A stretch of 64,000 bases of DNA from Oidiodendron maius Zn (Eukaryota; Ascomycota; Leotiomycetes; Myxotrichaceae). The notes under the pieces were generated by a model, which did not search any database, was not told the origin of the DNA, and worked only from the letters and a program-made list of their open reading frames with translations. This document shows positions 46,964 to 60,463 of this stretch, one piece after another (position 1 is the stretch's first letter; each line of letters begins with the position of its first letter). The position numbers and the translations under genes were made by a program. The DNA is taken from positions 558,001 through 622,000 of the forward strand of contig KN832877.1 of the NCBI GenBank assembly GCA_000827325.1, read 5' to 3'.

Positions 46964-48669
46964 CACTCGTACAGGTACCATGATCGTGGCCCAACAATCG
47001 ACAAGAGCCACTGCGACGAGACGTGATAAATATGCTAGAAGAGGAGTCTGGGGGCACAGCGGCATCTTTATGGGCTCGGTACGTACAGGTACTTTGTCCT
47101 GGGTACACACAGGGTGCTCTGCGCATTTCGATCGATTTTCCCTCCTGCATAATTGACCCGCAGCCTGGATCGCACGCAGTCGCTGGCCGTCCTGAGCGGT
47201 GGGAGGCCGCTACCCTACCCAGATGCTGCCACTCATCTACCTCTGCCCTTGGAGATCTCAAACGGACCGAGCCACGTCGATTGCTTGCAGGCGCAGCACC
47301 CCATGGATCTAAATTTTCTGACCTTTTCGTACAAGAGAAAACTGACAGAAGGACATGGTAGGCGACTTGTACCTATCTTTGGCACTACCAGATCTCGAAG
47401 CCCGTCCCTTCGCTCGAAAGATGCTTCTTAACTAGCTTGGTCTACAGTAAGAGCCAATCTTCGTACGACTTTTGAACCAGACCCGGCAGCAATACTTCCG
47501 GAGCAGTGTCGAAGCATTGTGGGGGAACCGTGGACTGGCCCTCGATCTCTTGTTGAGCTTGTCCTACCTGACACAAGTGATTCGACCTCCCCATCTCAGC
47601 AGTATTCAGCCCGGAAGCATCAAGCCACCTGCAATTCGCCCCCTTGCTTGGGCGATGATCAACGTCCACACAGAACGTGAGATTGCATACCCCCCTCTGG
47701 GCCAGAGAAAAAGCAAGGAGGCAATGTTTGCATTCAAGCGGATGACGTCGGGGGAAGCGGACATTGTGGCCATTGTGGCCTTCTTTGGCACTACCTCTCT
47801 CACTCTCAATTCTGTGCATGGTGCTACAGAGATGCTCTTGCAATCCCACTTGCGGAGACTCAGATATCTGGTTCACACGACGTGTGCGGTCTGCCTGTGG
47901 CACAGATTATGTAAGAATCATCACTCCGTGGTGCGTGTATCATCCAATCGCATATCCATGAGCGACAATAAACTCTAAGCTGCTCCTACCTAGAAGTGCT
48001 ATCTGAATACCAGAAAAGAATAATATGTTCTCGTTCGATATCATACACAGTGTTCCCAAATCGCCCTGCCACTTTTGCCCGGGATACGGGATTCTATTCC
48101 CCAGCCGTAACCATTCCCCATACGTAGAAGTCTGCATCGTCTAGGGCCTGAAGTGAGGGCTAACTACAGGCGGACAGACTCCAGGCCGGGAACCTTAGGG
48201 TTGCAGGTGACCGTCGGCCACAAACATGGAGATGGCTCGATCACATTTATCACCCCCGTCACTATTAGACAACCCATATCACGTTCAACAAGCGCAGATG
48301 TTAAGGATAAGAGTCTTTCTCTCTGAACAATGCATACATTCTGCTCCTGAGAGCCAATCCAATCCAATACAGCGAGCCGAGGGCATGCAGTTGATAAATA
48401 CCCCTCATGAACACATCTTTCTATCCTGGACCCATACATTCTCTTCAAGTAACGGCGCCTGCGGATGCCGTTTCCTACCAAATCTCCAGCATTATAAAAT
48501 TTGTGACGGGACGAGCGTATATAAACCACCCACCCTGGACCTGTGCGAGCGCCAGGAGAAGAAGAAAGATGGCGTTTGTGCCCACCGCCGCGCATATAAA
48601 TAAACAAGGAATAGTCTACTTTGCGCTACTTCTTCTATTATGTATAACGGAAAGGCCATTCTGACCTCT
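46964..48669. other. Intergenic region
   Basis: About 1.7 kb between the RRM gene promoter and the 3' end of P450 reductase. Overlapping frames of about 150 codons occur on both strands (47442-47978), but neither has a motif, compositional bias or splice context supporting a gene. Confidence 0.4.
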
Positions 48670-50853
48670 TTACGACCATACGTCCTCCTGATGGGCTGTC
48701 AGCTGTGCTCTTGCGCAGGCAGAAACATGTGAATTAAACATACCTGGTACTGATTTGCTGCGCGCATACTTTTCACAACCTCTTCAGCCTTAGATTCGGG
48801 AATGTCACGCTGCTCAGACAGTATCCTCGCTAGAGTCGAGTTGACCTCACGTGCCATGTTGGCAGCATCACCGCAAACGTAGAAATAGGCCTTCTGTTGC
48901 AATAGCTCGTTGACTTCTTTCGCATGCTCCTTTAATCGGTGCTGCACGTACACCTTCTTCGACCCCTCGCGAGAAAAGGCAGTAATCAAAGAAAATTTGC
49001 CGCCCATGTCCTTCTCATACTCCTGTGCTACATATTAGTGTTCAAATTCAGTACGGGAACCGAAGAGTACGTCTTACCTTCCATTCAGACGAGTACAAGA
49101 AATCTTCAGCCTTTTTACGGCATCCGAAGAAGAGGAGAGTTCGACCAACATTCTCTCCAGCCTTCGCCTGTGCTGCTCTCTCCTGAACGAAAGCGCGGAA
49201 AGGGGCGACACCAGTCCCGGGACCAACCATAATGATGGGTTTAGACGGGTCCGAGGGAAGCTTGAAGTTCGAGTTCCGGACATGCACCGGAACATGGATG
49301 CCGTCATACTTGTTGCGTGGGCCAGTGATATTGTAAGACAGGGGGTCGGGACTTGGATCACCGTGCTGCTTCTTCATCAACGAAAAGAGGTAGTTCGTGG
49401 TGACACCTTTTAAAGGCTCAACCTGGCCTGGAATTTGCAGTGATTCAACCACAGCGGTAATAGCGATCTTCTTCTTCTGGACCAGCGATGATGACGAGAT
49501 GGAGTAGTATCGTGGCTGTACCTTATTCAGCCCTTCAACAAAGGCTGAAAATGGGACGGCTGTCCACTTCTCCAAACCACCAACGTGTGCTAGCGCTTGA
49601 GCAATGTTGAAATAACGATTGGTGATCTTCTCATGGAAATAGTCTTTGTCGTTTCCAAGCTTGGTCATCTCAGCTTTTGCCTCTTCGGTGGGGGCAAAGG
49701 GAGCAATCGTGGCGATGAATTGTCGCGAGACGGGCGCGCAAATCTCCATGTGGTAGCGCACGATCGCATCGTAAGTGGTGGGAGTAGGGAAAGGCACCTT
49801 GGCAGTGGGCTCAAGAGCCTTGAGGCTAATAACGCTGTCTCGCTTCTCGAGAAGTCCCGTGATGTCGAGAAAGCGGTCGACCTCGATTCCGGAATTGGTG
49901 GGCCACACCGCGATATGATCCCCAGTTGTGTAGTTCAAATTGGAGCCACTGATATCGATCTCCATGTGCAGGCAGTTTCTATCCTTGACTGTAAAGAGCT
50001 CCCGGGATTCGGAGATTGGCGCGATGTAGGGGTTGTGGGCATTGAAAGGTCCTTTGGCCGTACCTTCGAGGTGCATCTTGTTCGGCTCACCAAGATAGAC
50101 CTCGGGCGAGTCCTTTGTCAGGTTCTCTCTATCCACAATGCCAAACACTGGCTCATAGACCGCTTCACGTTCCTCCAGGCCCATCTTCTCAGCCAAGGCC
50201 TTCCACATCGGTTCCTTCCAGGCAAGAAAGTCTTCTTCCATGGTACCGGCGCCATCATCGCCTTCTCCAGCCATTCCAATGCGCTGGGCGCCAAACTTCT
50301 CTAGAGCTTTTGAGACGTTGCGGACCATGGAGTTGTAGTGCTCGTAGGTGTTGTTTCCGAGGCCGAACGCAACAAACTTCAAGCTCTGGAGGGGGGGGTC
50401 GGCAGGGTCCGAAAAGGCAGGCTCGTCGGCCGTAATGAACTCATAGAAGTCTACGGCGTTGTCGGTTGGCTCACCCTCGCCATACGTGGCCAGAACAAAG
50501 ATGGCTACCCTATCCTCCCCGAGGGAGCCGAGATTGTCGAAGTCATAATCTTCTAAGTCTGCGACCATGGTCTCCAAACCAAATCGGCTCTTCCCTTCCT
50601 TTGCCAGTCTGGAGGCGTAGTCCTCGGCCGTGCCTGTCTGGGATCCGTAGAAGACCACGCAATTCTTGTTGGACTCGTCCATCTTCTCAACGATGTTCCT
50701 CGTCTTCGCTTGCTTGTTGCCATTGGTGTTGGCATAGCTGGTTGCGTAGGGGTCTTTGGTCACGCCCCAGTATGTGCCTTTGGTCAGGTATGCAACGGTC
50801 CCGAATAACAGGGTCGCCAGGACGACAACGTCTAGAGTGTCTAATTGAGCCAT
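48670..50853 (-). CDS. NADPH-cytochrome P450 reductase
   Basis: Exons complement(48670..48687, 48744..49022, 49078..50853), 690 aa. An N-terminal membrane anchor (residues 7-23, VVVLATLLFGTVAYL) fixes it to the ER facing the cytosol. The FMN domain has YGSQTGTAEDYASRLAKEG and LATYGEGEPTDNA. The FAD domain has PRYYSISSSS, and the NADPH-binding part has GPGTGVAPFRAFVQER and YVCGDAANMA. The last exon is 18 nt and encodes only EDVWS plus stop; its tryptophan corresponds to the residue that stacks on FAD in diflavin reductases. The enzyme passes electrons from NADPH through FAD and FMN to microsomal P450s, including Cyp51 and Cyp61 in ergosterol synthesis (yeast NCP1, Aspergillus cprA). The start at ATG 50853 gives the anchor immediately. 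Confidence 0.97.
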
Positions 50854-51748
50854 GATGACTATGCCCAAGTCGTAGCCGCTTCACAGTCGAGTGCTATATG
50901 CAGGGCGGAGGAGGAGAAGGGGAAGGTACTCGCAGCGAAAGGTTAACTTGTCCTTTGTTAAGCCCACTAGTAAGATCTGGCACAAATAAGTCACCGGTCT
51001 GACAGCCGGCAGTGTGGCCACTGCGTACTTGGCCTTGAAGGGAAAACTCGATCTGAGGATAGGTGCAGCAGGCGGGAGGATGGAATGCGAGAGATATAGA
51101 TGCCTTGGAGGACGCGCACCGTGGCGAGAAGGGGGAAATGTAGAAGACGCTCGAAATTCTGCGGAATGCATGTGGGTTCGAACGGTCTCCGACCGGCCCT
51201 GCGGTTCTTCCAGTTGCCTGCGCCACGAGCGGCGTGGAGCCGCACCCGAGGAAGCGCGGAATTGGGCGTGTGAAATAGCGACTGGGTCACCGCGAGGGTC
51301 TTCTTTGCCTGAGGTGATGGAGAATTTCCTCATACATCACCCGTTTTGGGGCGCGAGTGGAACTGGGCGATGTGAGGATGGGTGGTATAGGAAAGCTACA
51401 AGTCATAAAACTTTTATTCTACAGCAGAGAGTCGAGAAGGCATCCATTGATCTGCATGAGTTCGGAGAAGGATTTACGCGCAAGATCTACCGTATCTCTC
51501 TCCCGGATTGTATATTCTAGACGGAATTACCGGTATTCCGTATAAATCGATATACATCAGCGTCACGGCACCCCATTGGCCACTCTTCCCCAGCACATCC
51601 GGACGTCGCAAGAAACAACATCACAGCGCCGAGGCGAATCTTCATTCGATAAACGCCAGCTGTTGTCTCTGATACGCCATTTGCCCATGGCTCATCCCTT
51701 GGCCCCTCGAGATCTCGTAGCGCTGGGCAGCGCACGTGACTGAGCAAG
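50854..51748. other. Divergent intergenic region
   Basis: About 0.9 kb between P450 reductase and the Tao3-like gene. It holds both promoters and leaders. No separate gene is supported. Confidence 0.4.
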
Positions 51749-54700
51749 ATGGGTATGTTCTCCCTTGATTCCTAGATTTCCTGCATTTCCCCACGGGCAC
51801 GAGCATATCTTCAAAGCTGGACTGCAGCTGCCGAAAGCGAGCCTTTTTGTAGAGTGCCGCTCATCCGTGGTTGATGCCAGCCTTCCCGGGCTTCTTGTGT
51901 CCCTCTGATGCCCGATTTGTGCTAATTTCGTTGCGAAGCTCACTCACCAGACCGTCCCCCCGAACGGTTCGTGAACCGACGCCTCTCCCCCATTGATCTC
52001 GATGCGTGGAATACCACAGGGAAGCCGATGTCCTCGAACCCTACATCTCCCGCGCCGCCGTTGTCTGCGAGAACCCCGTCATCAGACGTGTCACAGCCGC
52101 CCAACCCCTCCCCCCGCCTATCTCCTGATCCCAGGTTGGCAGAGTCGAAAACACATCATCGACAGACCAGCATTGTGCATGGCATACAACATTCGAGGAA
52201 TGGGAGCTTCGCTAGCCCAACTAGTCTGCTGAGCCCACAGATGATTGCATCTGCTGGCGCAGAGAGGCCTGATGCGCCCATAACGGGCGAGTCCGCGTTT
52301 GCGTCGACATCGCCCAGCATGACAAGCTCCAGCACCTTCAGTTCGAGCACAACGCTCGTGAATGAACGACTGTCTGCTGCCACAGATAGCAATACCTCGC
52401 CTCAGGCGCGAGTCGAGCGAATGCAGAGTGGCAAGGGCAAGAGAGGGCATGGGCATCACCGGTCCCATTCGAGGCACCACTACAAGGAAGAGCTGAAAAC
52501 CGTTGGAGAATATGCCCTCCATGTACTATTCACATCAGTCAGTTCTCATTCTCTGCTCTCATGCAGGCATCCTAATGACTCTGTCAGTTTATTGCTCAAG
52601 CCGAGGAGAAGATCTCTCACTGTATTACTTTGCCCCTTGAGCGTGAACCGCATATAGAACAGATATGTGGCCCTGGCGTAGATCCATCTTTTGATCAATT
52701 GATATCAGCACTTGGTCACATCGCAAGCCAAAAGCCCAAACCTCTAATCGACTCGATGATGCTGTGGCGCAAGAATAAAAGTGACGCAGCAAACGAAGCG
52801 CGTATCCAACTCCAACAGGTAAGTTGTCGATGATGCCGTGTAGTTAGAATAATTACTTATAAGCCCTCCAGTCGCGTGGGAATGCCCCTCCCGGTCAATT
52901 AATGCGAAGGAACACGGAACCGCCAAATGTGCTTCCCGAAACTGCGACACCTACAAGTCCCCAGCCTTCATTTGCGGCTCGCCAGGAGATCGTTGCGCAA
53001 ACTGAACGCCGCTCTACGGCTTCAATATATATACTCTGCCGAGTGTTGATAGAGGTCATAGGCCAGAGCACTTTGGCCCGTATTACTCCCGAAATGGAGG
53101 AGAAACTCGAGGGAATAATTTTTGGGCAGCTGAAAATTGCAGATGCAGAGCAACTCAGTAACTCTCCTTTGAAAATGGCAAATTGGTTAGTGTTTAGCCA
53201 ACTGCTTGGAGTAATGAGCGAGATCAATTTTGAGGGCGTAACGGATCGCTTTATTGCTGATCTGGAAAAGTCGCAGAAGAGCCTAGTGATTAAGAGTCCA
53301 GCAAACCGTGAAATAGAAGGGAGGATGGAACTCGTCTTGGGAGGCATGAAACATCTACAACTGAAAATGTACCCGGATGATGCGTGGGATCAATCGTGCG
53401 ATTTTATGATATCGCTCGCTCGTTTCTTCGCTAGGTCTCACGGTCAACGCGTCAAGTACGCTTATTGCCAAACCCTCGAGATTCTCCTACTTCCAGTTGC
53501 CGCGAGGGGAAATACTGAGCTAAATATACCGAAGTGGACGGAGGTACTCACGACAATCAGCTCTCGTCTATCGTCAATGTTTAGCAAGCCTCGTCACTGG
53601 CCTGTCGCTTTTCCATTAACGGTCACCTTACTGTGCGCATCCTCTGCGGATACTTTCTCCTCCCAATGGCTGCAGCTAGTGCTTCCACTACAGCAAAAAT
53701 TCAAGGATCGGCTTGTCCGGCCCCTGTGCCTGCAAGCCATCTCTCGGTTACTCTGGACGTATCTGTATCGGACTTCAGACACACCCAATAACACCGTAAA
53801 GAAGTTGGAAGAAGTCACTAAGATCGTCTTTCCTCCTGGAAAAAGGACGTACATTTCTACAGATCCAAGTATTGCCGAACCCCTTCTGCAAATTATCCGA
53901 ATTATTGGATTCAAGCACCAAGACTTCTGCTTTCGGACAATACTCTTCCCACTTATAAATGCCGATTTATTTGCTTCTGGTAGGGACTTGAGAGTAGAGC
54001 AACTTGAGCCGGAGAAGATGGTTATCGGTATTAGGGCCTTCCTGGCTATTATGGGCGATCTGGAGAAAGGCGAACAAGGCCGTCCTCCATTCCCAGAGCA
54101 CTACAAGGCACTGCAATATTACGACAGAGTACCAGCATCTCCTATACTGACTGCCCCACGAACCGTTGCGATATCACCCCCACCCACGCCGAAGGGCGAT
54201 GATCGACTATCCAAGCCGGTACTCACCAATTCGCTTAATGAGGTGTCCAAAGAGTACTACTCGCGGTTTTGTGAGATACTCGGCAAGATCACGATCATCT
54301 GTGACAACACCTTTGGAGGTCAAGCTACTTTAGATGAGAAATTTAACAGCCCGGCACCGAAGACCCCAATTGCCGAAACGTTTAACTTTTCACGTCGAGA
54401 TGACCATCCCAATCCCTCTGACCCAAAGCAAGGATTTTATGATCTTCTTCACGTTGCTGTGCAAGCCCTGCCTCGCTGTTTGTCTGCCGATATACCCTTT
54501 AATTCGCTGGTCAACTTGCTCTGTACTGGGACAGCTCATGTGCATGGCAATATAGCTGGTTCCTCAGCTCAGTCTTTAAAATCGATTGCCAGACAATCTC
54601 ATGCTCAGCAGGTTACCATTGGATTTGCGCGATTTATTTTCAACTTTGATGACAGATATGCCACCATGTCAGATGGCGGGATGCTTGGGCCAGAACATAT

Positions 54701-57700
54701 TGAAAGTACACTTAAATTATATGTTGAGCTTTTGCAGATCTGGATTGAGGAAATCAAGCAGAAGACTAAGGAGGCCGCTACTGATATCTTGGATGATGCA
54801 AATTCGGATAAGCGTGGAGTGCAGTTGGATCTTTCTGGAATATGGGCTCATGTTGACGAAGTCGAATCTCACGGCTTATTCTTCTTGTGTTCCCAATCCA
54901 GGAGAGTGCGGACCTTCGCTATAACAGTCTTACGCCTCATTACAGAGTTTGATACAGCGTTAGGAAAAGACAATACTCGGTTGATCCATATTCTTGAAGG
55001 GGACTCCACAAGAGTAATGGACTTTAACGACGAGCATCTAACTGTTGCAGAGCGTAGCAGGTTGCACAGAGGACTTCTCAAGAGCAACTCGCAGAGCGCG
55101 CTTATCGATCTTTGCAACAGTGAGGTTTCCTATGACACAACGCTATGGTTCAAGATATTTCCAAATCTCATAAGGATCAGTTATGAACGTTGTCCATTTG
55201 CTGTCACGCTTGGCCGCGAGTTAATATGCAATCGGATTTTGCAAATGTACAAAACAATTTTGCAGCTATTGGACCTAAGAGGCCCACCATCTGCTACGGA
55301 GGCTACCAACAACCGTATTGTAACAAGAAGCTCAACAACGCCGCCTGAGATTTTGATCGAGCAATGGAAATTATACCTCATTGTTGCGTGTACTACTCTA
55401 AGCGACAAGGGAGGACAACAAACTGTCCTCCCACCTGCCCAGCACGTCCGGAAAGGATCCAAACCCAACCAGACGCAAGAGAAAATTACTTCCGCTCGGT
55501 CATTGTTCAAGTATATCATACCTCTGCTTTCTGTTGGGCTCAACAGCATTCGTGAAGCCGTTGTTGTTGCTCTAGGATCAATCAATGTTAATATCTATAA
55601 AACTTTGCTGGAAGAGTTACAGGGAGCAGTGGGCCGGTGCAATGATGATGCCAGAGCGCGTATTCATCAACGGACTGGCAGCAACCCAAGAAAAAACAGG
55701 AGGACTGATTTGTTGCGTACCGAGATCACTCACGTCTACCGGCTGACTTCACGCTTCCTTACCGAACCAGATGTATACCAAGATGATTGGATTTTGAATA
55801 ATCTCGTTGTGTATACGAAGGATCTGAAACTATTTCTCATGGACGGAGAAGTCCAAATGGATTGGGAATTTCAGAAACTTCGCCGGCATTATTGCGGGCT
55901 GGTTGAGGCAATGTTCGAAGGCATCAATCGGACGAAAGATCCCTCTCGCTGGATGACATTCGAGTCTCGGAAGTCTTCTTTTGCTCTAATGGAGGACTGG
56001 TGTGGGTACTCGCCCAATCAAAACCAGATCCGCCAAAGGGAGGACAGTATGAGGCAGTCCATGATTGATCAACAAGCTCTTGGTGAGAGAGGCATAGTGA
56101 CAGCTGCAATGGAGATTGAGAAGAGAAATCTTCGGACTGCCGCACTCAGTGCCATGGCTGCACTTTGTGGTGGACCGATCAGCATTACAACAGAAAGCCG
56201 GGCGAATCTGCAGTTTGACATTCGGCGGATGCTTTCATGGATTGACACTATCTTCAGTACTGAGAGCGACCGCATGCATGCCATCGGCAGACGTGCGCTC
56301 AAGAACTTGATAATCCACAACAAGGAATTTACTTACTTATTAGAGCACTCTATCGCGAGGTGCTACGTGGCCGAGGTGTCAAAAGTTCTGGAGAGCTATT
56401 TCGAAGTCGTTACTGAGGTTCTGCTCGAGCACCCGGACTACCCCATGCCGTTTTGGAAGCTATTATCAGTAGGACTATATACCCTAGGGAGCGAACTGAG
56501 TGAGATACGGTCAAAATCAGCCCATGTTCTGCGTGCCCTCGAGGAAAGGCAGCAGAAGAACTCAAAGATCCAAGATTATGATATAAGCATTTCAGACAAA
56601 ACCAAAGCCGTTTATAAGCTGGCGCAATTCGAGATTTCAAAGCGTCTGTCAAAGCAGCATTCGGAGCTAGCATTTCTCATATTCTCAGAGTTTACGGCAT
56701 ATTTCAAAGATCTGCAGCCGGGGTCCCAGCGAAACATGGTTGCCGTTATCCTTCCATGGATTCAGATTATTGAGCTTCAGGTTGATCCCAATGGTGGGCC
56801 AACAGCCCAGTCGTATGTGTTGCTAGCCAACCTATTTGAGATTACGATCAAGTCTAGTAGCACTCTACACAATGAGGTCCAGGCCTTGTGGCAAGCCCTC
56901 GCTACAGGTCCACACGCCGGAAACGTACAACTAGTCCTGGACTTTATTATGTCACTCTGTCTGGACAGGCGTGAACAGAATTTCGTTGAATTTGCAAAGC
57001 AGATTGTCGTTTTCCTATCGAGCACCCCGGCTGGTGTAAAGGTCGTTGAATTTCTGCTAATGCAAATTTCACCCAAAACAATGATACCCAGCGAGAAACG
57101 CGAGCTCTCCCCCCCTCCCCCGGATGCAGTTAAAATGCCCTACCTTGCCGAGCTCTCTGAGGCTCTCCCTATTGGTGCCAAGCAGGCTGGGTTCTCGCTT
57201 GGACAGCTATCTCTCATCCTACTGGTCGATTTGATGGTATCTCCTGTCCAACCCGTCGTGGAGAACGTTCCATTGCTCCTCCAAGTTGTCACAGTTCTCT
57301 GGGACCATTATATCCCCTTGGTTCAAGATCAAGCGAGAGAGATGTTGATTCATCTTATTCATGAACTGGTCATATCTAAAATTGACGATGAGCACACTGT
57401 CCCCACGAAGAAATCCATTGAAGATTTTGTTGAATCTATCCGTCGCCACGATACGAAAGTTATTTGGCAATATGAAGACAATAATGGAAAAGTTGATGAC
57501 CAAGACAACAACAAAGTTCCTGCTGGGATGGAACTTCTTACGGCTGATGTTGTTAAGAATTTTCAGATCACCTACCCAGGAATCCAAGATCAGTGGAGCA
57601 AGCTTTCCCTGACTTGGGCTACCTCATGCCCTGTGCGCCACCTCGCATGTCGATCTTTCCAAATATTCAGGTGCATCCTCACCTCATTAGACCAGCCTAT

Positions 57701-59591
57701 GCTGGCAGACATGCTGGTAAGGCTATCGAATACGATTGCTGATGAGGACCCTGATGTACAAACATTCTCGATGGAGATTCTTACCACCCTGAAGACGTTG
57801 ATTTGCAAGCTAGATCCCACAGATCTTATCACGTTCCCTCAATTATTTTGGACGACTTGTGCTTGTCTGGACACGATTAATGAGCGAGAATTTTTAGAAG
57901 CGCTGGGCATGCTAGAAGAGTTGCTCAAGAAATTAAGCTTGCGAGACTCAACAGTATGTTTGATTCTAGCCGAAGGGCGCCCCCAGCGATGGGATGGTGT
58001 CTTTGAAGGTCTCCAACCACTGGTGTATAAGGGACTTCGGTCATCGGTCTGCTTTGATTTGACACTTACAACGCTCAATACACTTGTGCAGCTTCCTAAT
58101 GACGACCTCATTGGTGATGGCAGCCGCTTGCTCTTCGCTGTGTTGGCAAACTTCCCACGGTTTCTTCACGCTATGGACCAGGAGACGATTGACGCCGAGT
58201 GTGTTAAAACCGCTGGTATCTTAGCTGACGTAGCTGAATTAGAGGGCTGCAGCATCATATCGAGGGCCTTGGGAGGCTTTGCATCCTCAAGATACCGATC
58301 TAGTAAAGATTTCCTTAGCCAACTTGTATCCGCGATCCGCGAATCTTTCTTCCCTCGATGGGAGTTTGGTAGCCTGACATTCCTCATGGGTCTTTTGACG
58401 AATAGCATCCCGTGGTTCAAGACGAAGACAATGCGTATTCTTTGTACAATCATTCCTGATATTGACATGCGCAAGCAGGAGATCGCATGTCACGGTCCAG
58501 ATTTGATATCACCGCTCCTGAGATTACTCCAAACAGAGTTTTGCATGCAAGCTTTGGAGGTCTTGGATCAAATTATGACAATGACGGGCACAGCCATGGA
58601 CAAACACCACCTTCGAATGAGCATGACGACATCGTCTTCTAAATCCATCAGGAAGGAATATGAGCGTACCCAGAGTTTATTTGGCATCCCAGAAGAGTCC
58701 GGGTGGGCGATACCTATGCCAGCCAAGCATGCAGAAACAACACGGGCCAACGTGCACGCAGTGTTTTACATGTGTCAGAGTGCAGAGAACATAGACACCG
58801 AGGCTGCACCTACGGCGGAGCTCGCCTTTCACGTTGACGATTTTCAATATGGCTACTTCCCTACCACGGAGAGGACCGAGACCATGATGTCAGATGAAGG
58901 GCGCGGTGATGGACATATTGGTGATTTAGTGATGAAACTCGACAGCTTAGATGATTTCTTCGATGACAATCATCAAAGTCCCGTAAGTGATGGTCGATCA
59001 TCGAGGACAGTCACAGAAAGTGGCTTCCCCGGAGAGGGATTCGAGTCTGGCGCACAACTTTATGATGAGCAGACGCTACCTATCCTTCATCAATCGCTGG
59101 CCCAAACATCAAGCACGACGTCGTTCCAGAACGGATTCGCGGATATGCGACCAACGGTCATGAACCGCGAGCCTAACTCAAACGCGATGAATCCTGGCGC
59201 ATTCAATGTGGGCTCGACATCTCGACCTAGCATGCACTCTCGGTCAGTAACATCTCCTTCAGCGCCAGCCTCCTTCCAAGGCAACTCTGCCACGTATCTG
59301 TCCGACGAGGATTATACGGAAGAGGTCTTCTCTGATGGCGATGAGGATCGAGGGGCACTGGCGGGAGAAGGTTCATTTATGTTGGAAAACATGATCAAAC
59401 CGATAGCACAAGGGACGAGAACAGGTGTGCGGCGACTTACTGGTGGGAGATCGAGAGAAAACGATCGACTCAGAGATAATCTGCGGGTGGACAGGAGAGG
59501 GCTGTCGCAGCCGCCACCCAAGTCTCCTAAGGTCCCTAGGGTTCCCAGCGCGTACCTACCCAAGCCTGCGAGTCCAAGTGATGCAGTGTAG
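51749..59591 (+). CDS. TAO3: Furry/Tao3/Mor2-family cell morphogenesis protein
   Basis: Exons 51749..51752, 51951..52537, 52588..52818, 52872..59591, 2513 aa. The last exon is an uninterrupted 6.7 kb. The protein begins with about 170 disordered Ser/Pro/Thr-rich residues. A giant ARM/HEAT-like alpha-solenoid follows, matching the Furry family (yeast Tao3/Pag1, fission yeast Mor2): EYALHVLFTSFIAQAEEKI, RVKYAYCQTLEILLLPVAA, FWKLLSVGLYTLGSELSEI. The C-terminus is disordered and acidic. These proteins scaffold the NDR kinase Cbk1/Orb6 with Mob2 at sites of polar growth and regulate hyphal tip growth and septation (RAM/MOR network). The frame at 51951 has no ATG, so a 4-nt coding first exon (ATG G) with a 198-bp intron is inferred; otherwise the start would be ATG 52028. 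Confidence 0.92.
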
Positions 59592-60463
59592 GACTGTAGG
59601 ATATTACTCATTGTGATATTCAAGCTATGCCATGTAAAAAAAAAAGTGTTGGATCTATGATTGAGCATTTAGATCGTGTGGCGTTAATAGATCATGATCT
59701 GTTGCTGTATGATAGACATGTATTTAGCTTGTGAAATAGGGAATAAAGAATGTATTTGAGAAAGAAAAGCAGCTAGAGAGCCATGGCAATGCCTAAAAGG
59801 CATTGAAGCCACAATTGCAATCTCACTTCCCGCCATCAAGACCAACCGGGGCTTTAAAATGACAGGCAATAAATTCTTGCTAAAACCATTACTCTGTACT
59901 TTTATTCCGTTAGAATAACAGAACCCATAAAATCTTCCAACTTAACTCGGCCTATTGTCAGCAAAGAATTAGAATAGACGTAACATGCATAATAAGGACT
60001 TTCTAGTTGCAAATACGCCTGTTTGGGCTTAACTTCTTGGAGCAATACTGCCCTATCAAGAATGAAGCTGAGTTGTTTCAAGGGCACATACATCACTTAG
60101 TAAGATGCAGTCGCGACATGGCGTGGCGGGGGAGGTGTATGATAGTGAGTAAGGCCAATACTCGGCAGATACTCTAGAATCAAGATAAAGACAATGTAGA
60201 AAGTAGAATAGAACCAAATTTCATATAGCCAACATCTAAGTCAAAAGAAGTTAAAGGAAGTCGAAATCTGAGGTATCACATGTGTAACCTTGAATAATAG
60301 ATCTAAGGGGGTTGCTGCTTAAGAATCATATTAGCTTGGTAAAGGTGGCTATAATAATACTAAGACATGTAGACAGGAATTTACTGGATCAAAGCGACAG
60401 TACTGAAATTTAAAATTATCTTATTGTATATATTGTAATAAGGAAATTTGGCCAAATTATATC
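59592..60463. other. AT-rich intergenic region
   Basis: About 0.87 kb of AT-rich sequence between the Tao3 gene and the tRNA-like element. No protein gene or repeat is recognised. Confidence 0.45.

Noticed and set aside
47442-47978. Overlapping frames of 150-170 codons on both strands
   Set aside because: Neither shows a domain, signal or splice context, and each shadows the other.
49597-50304. 235-codon plus-strand frame
   Set aside because: Antisense shadow inside the P450 reductase exon.
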